Shown piece after piece: positions 23,897 to 36,155 of a stretch of DNA of 64,000 bases. Below the pieces are notes generated by a model. It worked only from the letters and a program-made list of their open reading frames with translations, did not search any database and was not told the DNA's origin. A program made the translations under genes and the position numbers. Location of the stretch: contig CM007991.1 of the NCBI GenBank assembly GCA_002189035.1, positions 868,001 through 932,000 of the forward strand, written 5' to 3'. The stretch comes from Utricularia gibba. Lineage: Eukaryota; Streptophyta; Magnoliopsida; Lamiales; Lentibulariaceae. Numbering within the stretch: the first letter of the stretch is position 1; each line of letters starts with the position of its first letter.

Positions 23897-26673
23897 TCAT
23901 CGTCGTCGTGAGGCTGCATGGAAGGGACCTGGCTCCGTTCCCCTGTTCCTACTTTCCGGTCTGCTGCAGATGCAGCCAGGGTAAGGATTTGCGTAGAAGT
24001 TCTCCTCTAGTCTCGGTGATTCCCCAGACTGTCTGGGATACGGCGCACCGGTACGATTCCGATGTAGCGACTTAACCTCCGAAGCGAAATCATTCCATGA
24101 AATTAAGCTCTCGTCGAACATGTCGACTAGCCGGACAAAATTGAATCTGTAACAATGGGAAACAGCACTCTGAGACCATGATTCATCAAAAGAAGAAGCA
24201 GCAGCAGCATAAAAGAGCTTGACATGGGGATGTAGGTTACCTGTCGGGGTTGATGGTGAGCTTGAATCCTTCATACCGGCGATGTCCTTGAACAGCTTTC
24301 GCCATATTTCCGTCGTAAGTGTAGATGAAGGCATCGCTCTCAAGTGCTATGATGTAGTCCAGCGCTGCGAGTCGGTTTTGGTACTTGATCAGAGGCTCCA
24401 GCTCCGCTGCAGTTGCGAGAGTGGAGTGGGAGAAAATGTTGGGGTACTCTCTTCGCAGTGAATCCATGCTGTTATGCCCGTAAATTTCTCCGGCCACGAT
24501 GTATATCCTGGTGGAAGATGGATATCCCATCGCCTTGAGAAACAATGCAGCTTCCCTTGGAGACATGGGGCAGCCGCCCTGCAATCTTTTCTCCTTGCTA
24601 TTGATCTCTTTTTCCTTCCAATGCCGAACCTTGTACCTCATTTTCCGGAGCTCGTTTGCCTCTGAATTGGTCAGGTTATGGCTGCAGCCGGTGAATGCAA
24701 GCATGTCCTTTTCGTACCTGATGATAGATGACAACAGAATATCTCACTCGGGGTATTTGGGAAGACATCAAAAGTTTGGAATATCAGAATGCTAGATAAA
24801 AGTGATACCTTAGGTGAAGAGCAATGTATGGTTCACCCTCATCTCTCAGTCTCTCCACTAGTTTCTTCCCGAGTTGCTCAATCTCCGGTGTAAACCGAAG
24901 AGCTTCGTAGTTTGCCCGGCATCTCAGCTTCTGTACAGCAGAGGGAAGCTTGTTGTTCGCAAGCCGCGAATCTGTATGTGTAAATTTGATCACCTTGTGC
25001 TTCTTCAACAGAGGAAGAATCTCTTCTCTGTAGTATCTGGCCTGTGCCATGAGAAGCAAGTTCAAAGTTAGTCTTCAATGGCAACCATGGAAAGACCCTG
25101 TTTGTCGCCAGAATAAGCCAATATTAGCAACAACAGGGCCAAAAATTACCAGCTTAAATTCAGCACCTTAGACCAAGAGACCGGTGCTTTGACCAAAGGC
25201 TTCACTGATTCAAACTCAGGAGGTAGCTTTTCGACAACATCGACATCGTTCTTCAACACTTCTACAAAATGATTCCAGTCGAAAATGTCGCCAAAGTCAC
25301 TGCAGGAGAAAGACAAGGACGTTACTGCAAATGAGACAGAGAAAGGAGACATAAAAAAAACAGCACGATTTTGAACCTTGGATCTGTCCAAAAGCTGTCG
25401 TGATCGAGAGATGGGAGGACAAGAGTTGCCTTCAGAATCTTTGCAACAGCAACCATATCACATATCTGCAGGATAAACGGACAGCATTCCATTCAAATCT
25501 CTATTCAAACACAGACTTCATCAAACGGTAATCAGGGAATGTATCCCTTACCCCTGTTCTCATTTGATTCAGTCCTCCATTGGCATGAACTAGAAGATAA
25601 CCATTGGTTCCATTTCTTCTATCTGATCAAATCACAATAGTGTATGTTAATTACCCATCACTAAAATTGCTTGCAACAAGAGGAAGGTTTTGAAATGAAA
25701 GAGTATGTCACCAGATGCATTCCCCTCCCAGCAATGCACGTGTAGAAGTTATCACTGTTTGGTTTCATATATATCTCGGGAACCTGCACATGGAGAACCC
25801 CAAGAATCAACCAAAGTAAAAAAAAAGTGTTTAAAATCCCTTCTAGTATGAACAGATCTCATGATTGTGAATGCCGGACTTTTTACTCGAAAAATAGAAA
25901 CAGTGGGATAATGCAGCAGTAAACTAGTAGCTGCCCAACCATAATGGACAGAAATGAGCGCCATTAATGAAGGGAGATTCCATGCTCTTTCCCATTAGGC
26001 ACCGGGAAATTCATGTACAGATTGACTTTATGCTCAGTCTTAATCATTGAGAATACAGATGAACCGTGATCAAGACAGTAATATCTGGGTTGCAATTTCA
26101 GCATTATAGATTCGAGTTTACCGGAAATTGCTTCATCTTCCGTTTCTGCAAAGCTGCAGCGGAAGACGACTCTGTATCGAAAACCGCACTCTGCGCGACG
26201 TTATTAACATCCTGGATGAACAAAAACTCATTCTCCGTAGTCACGATCTTTCCGCCACCGTCGCAATCTTCGCCATGCCCTCCGGTAACCAACAAGGAAA
26301 ACTTGAAAACCGCCGAAAAAACCACAATCATGAAGAGAAACGTGAGCGTACGCCTCATAATACTTTTCCTCAAATTCAACGAACATCTCTCCCACCAGAA
26401 AAACCAATTCTCCGGAACCCCTCCTTTTCGCAAAAAAAGGTACCGCGTCACGAGACAATGATGATTTGTGTATTGATTGCAATTTTCGTCCTGGAACAAC
26501 GCTTCTTCTTCTTCATCGTCATCTACATCCCTCTTAAAATGATCCAAACACATACTATTGCTGTCTAGTTCGTTGGTGTGTTCCGTCCCCCGGCGGCGCT
26601 GGGTGGTGGTGGTGGTGGCGACGCCGAGCATCTGGCTGAGAAAATTCGGCGATGGATCTCCCCCGTTCCCCAT
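23897..26673 (-). CDS. O-fucosyltransferase family protein (GT106-like), 8 exons, one frameshift (625 aa corrected)
   Basis: Golgi type II membrane glycosyltransferase-like protein. Exons: 26122-26673, 25712-25783, 25552-25622, 25377-25465, 25167-25299, 24809-25041, 24241-24717, 23897-24146. The N-terminal 100 residues are acidic and cytosolic, followed by a signal anchor at about residues 108-130. The catalytic region shows [22 protein letters not shown] split over exons 3-4, then [42 protein letters not shown] and [15 protein letters not shown]. Exon 2 changes frame at the C run 25722-25725 (GGGG on the coding strand). One extra G gives CIAGRGN and makes the phase into exon 3 correct (D|RRNGTNGY). 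The last residues (FHAASRRR) are basic. Substrate cannot be told; the family includes pectin rhamnosyltransferases and cell-adhesion factors. Confidence 0.93.
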
Positions 26674-29040
26674 TAAATCAACACACCATTCAAGTATTCA
26701 TGGTGTTAGTAGTCAAGAAAAGGTCAGAAAATAGGGACCAGACTCGAAGGAGAATCAAAGAGAGAAAAAAATGGCGATGGAGGAGAAGGAAGAGGAAACC
26801 GTTGCGCTCTTTGTGTTCCTACAGATTTGATCATACCCCCGCGTATCTACGTTTGTTATATGGACCCGCGTGCACACAAAAAATTCCGTGTGGAATTTCC
26901 CACTCGTTTACCGTCGACTCGTCTCAAACCCGGTCCACTCCAGAAACACACATCATGTTTATATTTATTTTCAGTGACCGCGACACAGAAATAATTATAT
27001 CAATATTATTTTTATGTTAATATCCATAAAATACGACGATACAAAATCCACCCAATATTTTTTCCTTTTTAAACCCAATTACAAAATAAAATACAATATT
27101 TTCCAATAATATAAATATTCACAATATTTTTCTTACCTCGGATTAAATTATAAAAATTATTTTCCGTATGAGTAAAGAAATAAAGAATCAGTCCGCGTAG
27201 CGCCTTTGACCGAGTCCGTACAAATACTTGCTAAATACTTATGCCGTGTTCGAGGGGTGATCGCTATTTCTCTAATTAAATATTTTATTAATTAAACGGA
27301 TAAACCATGTGGACTTGTTCTTAGGAATTTATGCTTTCAATTTTCGTATATGCGATTCCGAATAAAGAAATAAAATTATAATGTTTTGAAAATTAATTAT
27401 ATCAGATAAATAATAAAGCGGGAATTTATGTCCCATCCATAGAGCATATGATGGTACTTTGGTTTCAAATTATTGTGAATATTAAAAGATAAGCATTCAT
27501 TATTTATTATAGATAAATGAAATAGAAATTATGGTTATTTCTATTACCCTCAACATTTTTATTATCAGTAAAAGTTTTTTAAATAAAATCTAGATATATC
27601 TAATTATAGTTACAAGATTTAAGAAAAAACGTATTCTATATTAATATTGAAAATATGTTTGAAAAATAATAGGAAGAAAATATATCAAATTTTCAGAAAA
27701 TTAGAGAATATCAATATAAATCCATGTTCCAAAAAAGGGAGATCTTGTATGGTTTTTCATTTTCGAGATTATTATGGATTTGTTATAAAATATAATTAAA
27801 AAAATACCAATTAATTTATAGTCTAAAAATTTTCGGTATTTCTCCTATATATGGATAAAAAATAAAATGTATTTTCTTAATAAATCAGTATTTCTCCTAA
27901 TATATGGAAAAAAAATTCAGCATTCAAAATGAGGAAGTCGAAATTGGATTCGAAACCGGAACACGTACACTTGGTCTGTTGATATAGGGTAGGGAAAGTG
28001 GGACCCATGCTCTGACCGCGTGGAAGGGAAGGAATGCCCGGTGGAATAGTAGCACGTGGTCCACAAGGCGAGTATCAGAATCAAATCTGAATTCTGATTC
28101 GGCGTCGGCGGTGCACATTTCCATATTTACTGCGGTCGCCACGTGTCCCCTCCAGATCAAACCCGCCGGTCTCTAGGCTCTTGCCGCCGCGGGGGAGGTG
28201 GGCCCAAACTCGGAATCAAAGAATTCAAAAATTCCCTCCTACTGCAACAGCACTTGCCATTAAATGGAAGGGGTTCATAACAACTCATACTTTTTTTGAT
28301 CAGTTAAAAAAAAAACTTACTAGGAAATATTTCTGCATCTACTTTTTTATCATTAAATACATTAAATTTACATTATAAAAAATATAAATTTCATACTTAC
28401 AGCATGGTTTCATAAGGAAGATCCCATGGAGATCAAGAACTAGTGTGCTTGACTTTGAAACTAGTACTACATTAGGAAAGATAATAAGTCAACGACGGCG
28501 TCGGGAAACGCGACTATCTTTGGTCAGGAGTGCACACGGCCCTTTTTGTGCAGGAGGTTGACTGTCGGGAAAAGTCAAACCACAAAAGGCCGGCTCTTTG
28601 GAAGATCAGGGTGGAAAGAAACACCCTGATGACTCGCCCGCATTTTGGCCTCTCCTAATCGAATACCCATTGTTTCCCGAACCCGACCCGACCCGGGAAC
28701 AATGCTGACGTGTGCTAGAGGGTCAGCATTGAAGTTTGAAAGTATCAGTCGAATGTCTGTCGTCGTTTTGTTTTCTTACTACAGAGGCTTTCGGGGGGGC
28801 CTTTTGCATGACCCAAATCCCCAATTCTCCACGATCCAGATTACCAAATTGGAAATTAGGGTTACTATTTTGCTGGTTGGGCTTCTGAGTTCGCGAGATC
28901 TGCTACAGTGGCTAAGGGCGCCATGGAGATTTCTTCATGTTCAGTCACACTTATCATAAAAAAAACAGGATTTAGTGTTTCCTTTATTCATCGTCCACAT
29001 CCAAACAACATCCAAGCGCCAGTTGGACCACCATAAAGCT
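26674..29040. other. Intergenic spacer upstream of the O-fucosyltransferase gene
   Basis: 26680-26960 is the promoter or leader side of the O-fucosyltransferase gene. 26980-27900 is strongly AT-rich. 27920-28960 is more balanced but holds no recognisable gene. 28961-29040 is the SSUH2 3' flank. No transposon termini recognised. Confidence 0.55.
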
Positions 29041-31111
29041 TCATAGCCTCAACCAGTCGAAACAAGGGCAAAGCCCCCAGCAAAACCTGGCTGGATAAGT
29101 GTCTTTCAAATACACCTCCCTTCTAGTCCCAATGATGTAGTAGCTGAAGGCTTTCCCATGATGAGTCATTGTCACTCGAGTAACCGGCACCACAGTGATG
29201 ATATGCCTTTCACAGATGACTCTTGATGTTGGAGGCACCAGAGGCCTTTCATTGATCACTTGTGAAGAGAATTGGTTCAGGAAATAGGAATCAGCGAAGT
29301 AGGCTGGCGTGCATTGGTGTGCCTGCGTATTGCACAGCAGCACGCCTTCTGCTCTGTGGAAGACTTCATCCGGAACCGACCCTGCTGCGCTTTTTGCACT
29401 CACTTTTCGAGCTGCAAGCGTCTTCCTGGAGATTGAAAAATGGAAGACAATGAGGGATCAAAGTTTGAAATAGGCGGGCTGGCTCTGCCTTGGATCAAAA
29501 TTTTCGTTCTTACTTACCATCTAGTGATAATTTTCGTTCTTACTTACCATCTAGTGATAGCCAACTCCCGTGTCAGAAGTGATCCACTGCCTTGGCATGT
29601 TTGGCATTGGATTAGTCCACGAGACCCACATTTGGGACACCGGAGCTTGCCAGTGCCGTTGCAATTTCGGCACCTGCAAAATGTTTTCTTTCATGGTTAT
29701 GCAGAAGAAGAAATGGAAACCAGAAGGAGCATCCAGCTTACAGGGTATCTGATCCATCCTTGTGAGCAATCAAACCTCTTCCATGACAAGCATGGCACTG
29801 AGACAACTGATTTTCCTTGTAAAATCCTGGTTCTTGAGATGTATTACAAGTGGAGCAAACAATATCTCCTCTTCCATTGCAATCTACCAACATGAGAGCA
29901 CGAATCACTTTACACTGGTGACGCCATTTCACAAAGGAATGAAGAAAATCAAACCTGGACACTTATCAACAGCTTCTGAGTTGGGGATCACCTTCCGTGA
30001 CTCGGCATAAGGAACAAAAAGCATTGGAAACTCATTTACCAGATCTAATTCCCAAAGTCCAACTTGAGGCCCTTTGGGTTTTCCGGAAGCAGAAGTTTCA
30101 TCCCCAAGAAATGGTTCTTTCTGTGTAACACTCTCTCTTTCTTCCACAAAAGTTTCCAAGGTCCCTACATAAACATTGCAATCTTCCACGGAGTCGATAG
30201 CCCATGTTCGAGCAGGACGACTTCCCCAACAGCAGCGATGGCCAACATGATCGATGAGTAACTCCCTTATCACCACCTCATCCAAAACTTGCCTGCAAGG
30301 CAACTCAAAACCAACCAACCAAACTATCATATTTTCATGTTTCAATGCTTCAAAATACAATGAAATGGTGAATCCATTGAATGAAAAAGGCTAACCTCTG
30401 TAAATCGTCCTGTCTATATCCATGTATAAACCCAAGCACTTGCTCTGCCACAAAGCATTTCAATACATATGAGTTTCCTCAGGAGAAACACAGAGAAAGC
30501 TGGAAACTTAAGCTATGGTTATCAGCTCAGATAAACAGAAACAAGATAAATTTTTGCTCTCCCCCATGCAGAAAGATGAAGAATATTCATATGTTTCCAC
30601 ATAACCAAAGGTATCAAATTGAAATATACTAAATCGTAGTTTAAGTATTGCATCCAAACAAAACATTCGACTACATTCGGAAATTATGAATTTCATTCGC
30701 TCATCAAGTGGGAAATGATCCGACACCGTTTCAAGCAAGAACTGCCGAAAAATGATTCCATGGAAAACGGTAGCACATATGTCTACGCAGAATCAATAAT
30801 CAACTGACCAGTTGGATAAAGGGGTTCAGTCGCGGAACCCAGCAAAGGCTCACGAAGAGGAGGGAGAGTAGGAGGAGGATACGGGTGAAAACCAGCCGCC
30901 GATCGGATCTCATCGACGGTAACCACACTTCCAGCCGTGGGAATCACGGATCCCACCCTTCCCACGTGCTCATACGAACTCCATCGCTCAATTCCGCTTT
31001 TCACTGGTCAAAAAGAATGATGAGATTACACAATAGTGAAAGGTAGCGAATTTTCCATAAATCATGGGCACCTGGGATCTCGCCGGCAGACAACAGAGAC
31101 TCCTCCTCCAT
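29041..31111 (-). CDS. SSUH2 homologue with DnaJ-type cysteine-rich repeats
   Basis: Plant protein of the SSUH2 (suppressor of unc-2) group; biochemical role unclear. Exons: 31072-31111 (MEEESLLSAGEIP), 30787-31003, 30396-30444, 29955-30292, 29742-29883, 29548-29673, 29041-29425. Exon 4 carries REPLIDHVG-like and CCWGSRPARTW signatures. Exons 5-6 hold repeated CxxC knuckles: DCNGRGDIVCSTC, CHACHGRG, CRNCNGTGKLRCPKC and CQTCQGSG, resembling the zinc-binding DnaJ centre. The last exon has DEVFHRAEGVLLCNTQAHQC and ends ARFCWGLCPCFDWLRL. All junctions are in phase except exon 2 to exon 3, where no consensus acceptor keeps EQVLGFIHGYRQDDLQ in frame, so a small exon or a sequence error is likely there. 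A 30-bp duplication doubles the donor of exon 6. Confidence 0.87.
29500..29559. repeat. Exact 30-bp tandem duplication across a splice donor
   Basis: Two identical 30-bp copies (29500-29529 and 29530-29559) in the SSUH2 gene. Each holds the last 11 exon bases and a strong donor (TG|GTAAGTAAG on the coding strand). The copy nearer the exon must be used (exon end 29548), because using the inner copy adds 30 nt that read TGG TAA, an immediate stop. Confidence 0.9.
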
Positions 31112-32695
31112 ACTTTCCGCTAAAACTTTTGTATGAATTGAGGTTGAAACCGATCTGTGTACTTATCGCTCCAAGAAGCTTAATCATGAAGCAAATTGCG
31201 GGAAAATTCCCCTTCTCCCCCAAACACAATTTCACACCATCTTCCTATGTCTGCCATTTGGACAGGACAACTCATTTTTGAATATTCTAATATTTAACTG
31301 TTATGCAATAAAATTAAAAATTAAGATTCTATTATTAATTTTAGATATTTGTAATTAAATAATAAATTAATTAAAAATTATATTATTTAATTTTTATCTA
31401 TTTGTCTGAAATTTTATAATATATTATAAACATTTTTAGAACACCAAAATGACTATATTATATATAATATGAATCAGGGATTAAAAATAAATAATTTAAA
31501 ACAGGCGATGTGGCATTCAGCCATTGGGAGGAGCGGTGGTCCAGGCGCGTGGGTGAAATGGGCATGTTTATCGTGGTAAAAAAGTGAATCGAACATCTGA
31601 CGCCCTCGAAACTCGAACGTATCGGCGTCTGGGTGCAGTCGCTGCAAGTGAACCCGAAAGTGGGCCTCAGGCATGCAGCAGCAAGTGGAGACCATTCACG
31701 CTGCAGCCCACAGCCCGGCCCAGACTGACACACCCTCACATGAGTAGCTTTGAGTTGCAAGGGACCCACATCGGGAGGTTGAGGGCAATGTGGGCCACCC
31801 CACCCCCCCATACTTTTTTTTCCGTCATTTGATAACTTTATTACAAACAAACACAAAAAACTTGTGTCTTAGGGTTTGCGATTTGTGTGTAAAATCCAAG
31901 AAACATAATTGCCATAACACATAATGCAACACATGTGACCATTTTAATACCACGGGTGTATTAGATTTTTTGCCATTGCATTTTAAATATATGAAAGAAT
32001 AAAAAAATTGACACATTATATATAAAAATTTGTTTTTAATGTGTTACAGAGAAAGAGTAGATGATCATTTTTGTAAAAGACCCATCTACACCATAACTAT
32101 GTTTTAAAATATTACAAAAATAAATAAAAAAAATATGAAATTGAATCTAAAAATAATATAAATTTGGATTGTATTGGAGCAATTTCCAATCTTAAAAGAA
32201 GGGGGGATTTAGAAATCTTGAAAATTACATTCTGGAGCTTGCATTTCTTTGATGCAGATGGTGGGAGGGGAGATAGTATTGTCCCTTGGGGGCCCTCCCA
32301 CCAAACGAAAGTGTACTTCACTTCATCATCTCCAGTGTTTTTCCATCACTCGTTTCTGATCTCTTTGTTATTGTTATTAGAAAAAAAAAAAAAAGGGTTC
32401 TACTTAAAAAAAGGGAGGATTCCCAGTGGATGCTGTTCAAGTTGTTGTTTCTCTTTTGTTATCATTATTTGCGTGCAGGTCTTTTTCGACCAGTTTTGAA
32501 TGAAGCTGCGCCTATCCCACCACTCCATTTATTTGTACTCGCTGACACCTTTATTCTGTTGTCTTTCCATCCCCTTGTGTGTTTCCTTCAAAGATCCTTG
32601 CTTTTTCCTCCCCCTTTCCCTGTGTTGAGGAAGCACAGTGAAAAGGACTCTCTGAACTGCCCTCTTACCAGTTCTGGTCTTCGTTCTTGAGGAAA
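31112..32695. other. Divergent spacer between SSUH2 and MYB genes
   Basis: Contains both promoters. 31280-31450 and 31990-32160 are AT-rich. A CT-rich leader-like stretch precedes the MYB start at 32696. No other gene seen. Confidence 0.55.
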
Positions 32696-33603
32696 ATGAA
32701 CAGAGATATGGAGGCTGCATCCTCTTGCCACAGCTCTCTGTACTGGGTTTTGGAGGGGGAGGAGGAGGAGGCATCGGCAGCGAGATGGAGTGCTGAGGAT
32801 AACAAGAAATTCGAGAATGCTCTGGCGTACTTTGATCAAGACACCCCAGACAGATGGCACAATGTGGCGTCCATGGTGCCGGGGAAGACTGTGGACGATG
32901 TGATCAAACAGTATAGGGATTTGGTGCGAGATGTTCGAGATATCGAAGATGGGAGGATCCCGATTCCGGGCTACGTTAACAATGGTGAAGTCTTGGGGAG
33001 AAGGAAAGGGGTCCCCTGGAGTGAGCAAGAACACAGGTATCTATCCAATTTCATCTGCTTTCTTCCAGAAATTTGGCGGCTGGGCTTATGAACGCTTCTT
33101 ATCCCTGTCATGCAGACAATTCCTGCTTGGCTTAAGGAAGTTCGGGAAAGGAGACTGGAGGAACATATCTCGCAACTTCGTCACTACCAGAACTCCAACT
33201 CAGGTTTCTGCTGAATCTCTTCTGCTTGCTGGTTTTGGAGTTCAGAATGTGAATTCAGTAATAAACTTGGGATCAAAGCAATAGAACCTTCACTGCCTGA
33301 ATCTCTTTTACTCGGCAGGTCGCAAGCCATGCCCAAAAGTACTTCATCCGGCAGCATTCAGGTGACAAGGACAAGAAAAGATCGAGTATTCATGACATAA
33401 CCATGGCAGCCATTGACGACGCCAACTCTTCCCAGAAGCAAACCCCTGACTCCGGCGGCGCTCGTGAGGCCGAGGCGATGGGCTTCATCTCACCAGAAGC
33501 CATGGCTCATTTCCAACTCCATTCTTCTGAATTCGGCCAAATGGTGGTTGACGCCGACAGCTTTCCTCACCTGGGGCTGCATCATCCTCCCCCTTTCCCG
33601 TGA
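32696..33603 (+). CDS. DIVARICATA-type (SANT/MYB + SHAQKYF MYB) transcription factor, 3 exons, 237 aa
   Basis: Nuclear DNA-binding protein of the two-MYB DIVARICATA/SRM1-like class. Exons: 32696-33036, 33116-33203, 33319-33603. The first MYB/SANT repeat ([19 protein letters not shown], then [18 protein letters not shown]) is in exon 1. The second starts [19 protein letters not shown] and ends with the diagnostic SHAQKYF across exons 2-3 ([20 protein letters not shown]). A basic [10 protein letters not shown] follows, and the C-terminus is Pro/His-rich ([10 protein letters not shown]). First-repeat proteins without the second MYB (RADIALIS type) antagonise this class; here both repeats are complete. 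Start is the first ATG; an in-frame TTG lies just upstream. No defect seen. Confidence 0.95.
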
Positions 33604-36155
33604 ATCCGGCAGGAAACTGATTCCCAGCTCAAGATCGGATGGAAAACAACAGCCACTAGTCATCTTCGGCGGTCTCTGTTTTGTTTTTCTTCTTCTTCTG
33701 CTGCTGCGAATGGTAGTCTCACTATTTGTCACCATTATTCTTCATTGTGTGATGTTTGATTCCACGATCCAATTGGAAATTAATCGGTTCAAAGTAGTCC
33801 AAATTCATTATAACAAATCACGACGAAACTTCATTTGGAAAAGTATTGATGAAACCTAACTATCATCTTCATTTATCGTCAGTTTCATGATTGCTATATA
33901 ATATAAAATATTAAAATTATTAATTAAATGAATCTAATATATATGAAATGTGAATTACATTATAAAAGATAAGCATCAATCGATTAATAATTATTTATGA
34001 TTTCTGATGTATTTTATTAATTTATTTTTAAATATCAATATGAAATCGTTTATTTTAATAAAAACATAACATTTTATCAATATTTGAAAATTTGGGTTTA
34101 ATAGATAATTTTTCAAAAATATTAAAAATGCTATTTCAATAGACAAAATAAAAACTCAACTACCCGAATCTATGAAAAGCCTTGCTTTTATATTGCATAT
34201 TGCTAATCCTCGTACGGAAAATACATTGAATTTGATATTTTGCCAAAAAAAAAAAGGAAAGTAATTGGATTTTTTTCGCCGTGTGCGACATGACATGCTC
34301 CCCATGTTTGTGTCTGTGGTTCATCAGCTTTCCTTTTTAAATCAGAATTGTTGCATTCTTTTTTGGTGAAGTATTTTACATTTTGCAAACTATAAAATAA
34401 AATTTCCGAAAAAAAAAAAATCTGTGTTCTCTTCAGTCAATAATATCTGCTGTTGGGGGGAGAGGCGCGGGCCCCACCACACTAAAATGTGTGAAGGGCC
34501 ACCATCTCGTGGGCCAAGATATCATGAAAACCACATCATCAGACCCGCCCCATTAGCTCCACCAACATTAGTGAAATTACCAACAAGCCCCAGCCGAAAC
34601 ACTCCACCTATGCTTGTGCCCATGAGGAATTTATTTATTCACTTCTTTTGCTTACAATCACGATTCTATAACCACCAATTTTGAAAAATAATGTTATGAG
34701 TCTTTATTGGATGGGCAATCTTTAATTGTTCAATACGAACGGTTCGAAGCGAACTTTGAAATGATATGTGTATGTATAATATGAATCATCATGATTTGTA
34801 AGATATCATGTAAGTTTCAAGAAAGCAGACACAAAGATAAATCGAATCTAATTGTAGATCGATCCATCAACTCGATTTCATATGGAAGCCCAAGTACTGG
34901 TGAATATGGACATGTATCCATTAGCAAAAGAATCTCTTGGGCCCTTTCATTTGGGCCTGTCTTATAACCGTCAAACTGTTTTTTATTCATTTTGGAGCTG
35001 TTGATTAACATACAAATAAAGCTTGAGTTTCGTTATCGGGTCGACCCGGGAAGCCGCTGTTCGGTTGGTCCGACGGGTCTAATGACAAAGTGTTCAGCAA
35101 ATCAGGATTATTCATGCACAAGATCCGAACATAGGATCCGGTACCCGGATTTAGTGGGTCGCATGCGCATACATCTCATAATAACAAACAACTAAAAAAT
35201 CGAAAAAAAAGAAAAAAAGTAAAAGAGTAGAAAAAAGCTGTGGGGAACGTGGAAATGATTTTTATTCTTTTTATAATGTTTAATTCCGATGGAAATGAAC
35301 TGAAGGGTAATTTCGTAAAATGCTTACTGTTTTTTCATTTATCTTAAAAGACATTTTGAACTTTGGAGCCGCGGCGTGGCGGCTTTTGCTGCAATTTCTA
35401 CGCTTTCCCACCAAAAAGCCGCATGTCAAAAGCGCGAGGACGCTAATCCCGCCAAAAAAATTGCTCTTTCCCGCCATTTGACCAACCGGCATTCAGTTTT
35501 CCGCCATTTGACCAATTTGAAATTTTTGTTAAATAAAAATAAAATAAAACCATGTGTAATAAAATAATTTCACATAGCAATCATAACATATTTCATCTAC
35601 TAACTAATCCAGATCACTAGGGGCTTACAACCAAAACAACTGCCCTAATCTTTCCCTAATACAAACTTTTGTTATTGCTCACTATCGTTATCATGTTCCT
35701 TTTCGTTGTGTTACCGGCGGCCGCCGCAACCCACAAGTGAAAGAATGAATAGGGAGACATGATACGGCCGAACATCGCCGCTTCCTTTTTAATACGACCA
35801 CTCCTGTGGGAGCCGGAGGTCCTGGCACGTCGCCGGCGGGAAGCTTCGCAGATTTGGTATGTTGTTGACACGCGTGTCCGGATGAGGGTCTGAAACGAAC
35901 ATGTGGGGTGAATAAATGAGGGTTAGGGAGGGATTAGTGGCTAATCACGTACCAGAGTGTGCGGCCGTAGTTGGGTTCAGTTTTCCAGAAAGAAGACGCC
36001 CAGCTGCAGAGCGAACATTAAGAATGATTTACAGAGATGACAACGATGGATGGTAGCTAGAAAGAAAAGAATGAGGCCCATGTGATACTGTGGCCCGTGT
36101 AATAACTCAGAGCATTAATGGCAGAATGAGAAGCAGCACAACTGCATTAATTTTT
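33604..36155. other. Intergenic spacer
   Basis: AT-rich at 33880-34180 and 35170-35290. 34450-34620 and 35640-36060 are more balanced, with no linked ORFs. A 15-bp repeat near 35.48 kb is listed separately. Confidence 0.5.
35471..35515. repeat. Two 15-bp direct repeats carrying E2F-like and W-box words
   Basis: CCGCCATTTGACCAA occurs at 35471-35485 and again at 35501-35515. The first is preceded by TTTC, making TTTCCCGCC, an E2F-type site; both contain TTGACC, a W-box core. No gene start is visible within 500 bp, so a regulatory role is only a guess. Confidence 0.5.

Noticed and set aside
26228-26568. Plus- and minus-strand frames overlapping exon 1 of the O-fucosyltransferase gene
   Set aside because: Alternative-frame shadows of the exon with signal anchor; no independent start context or homology.
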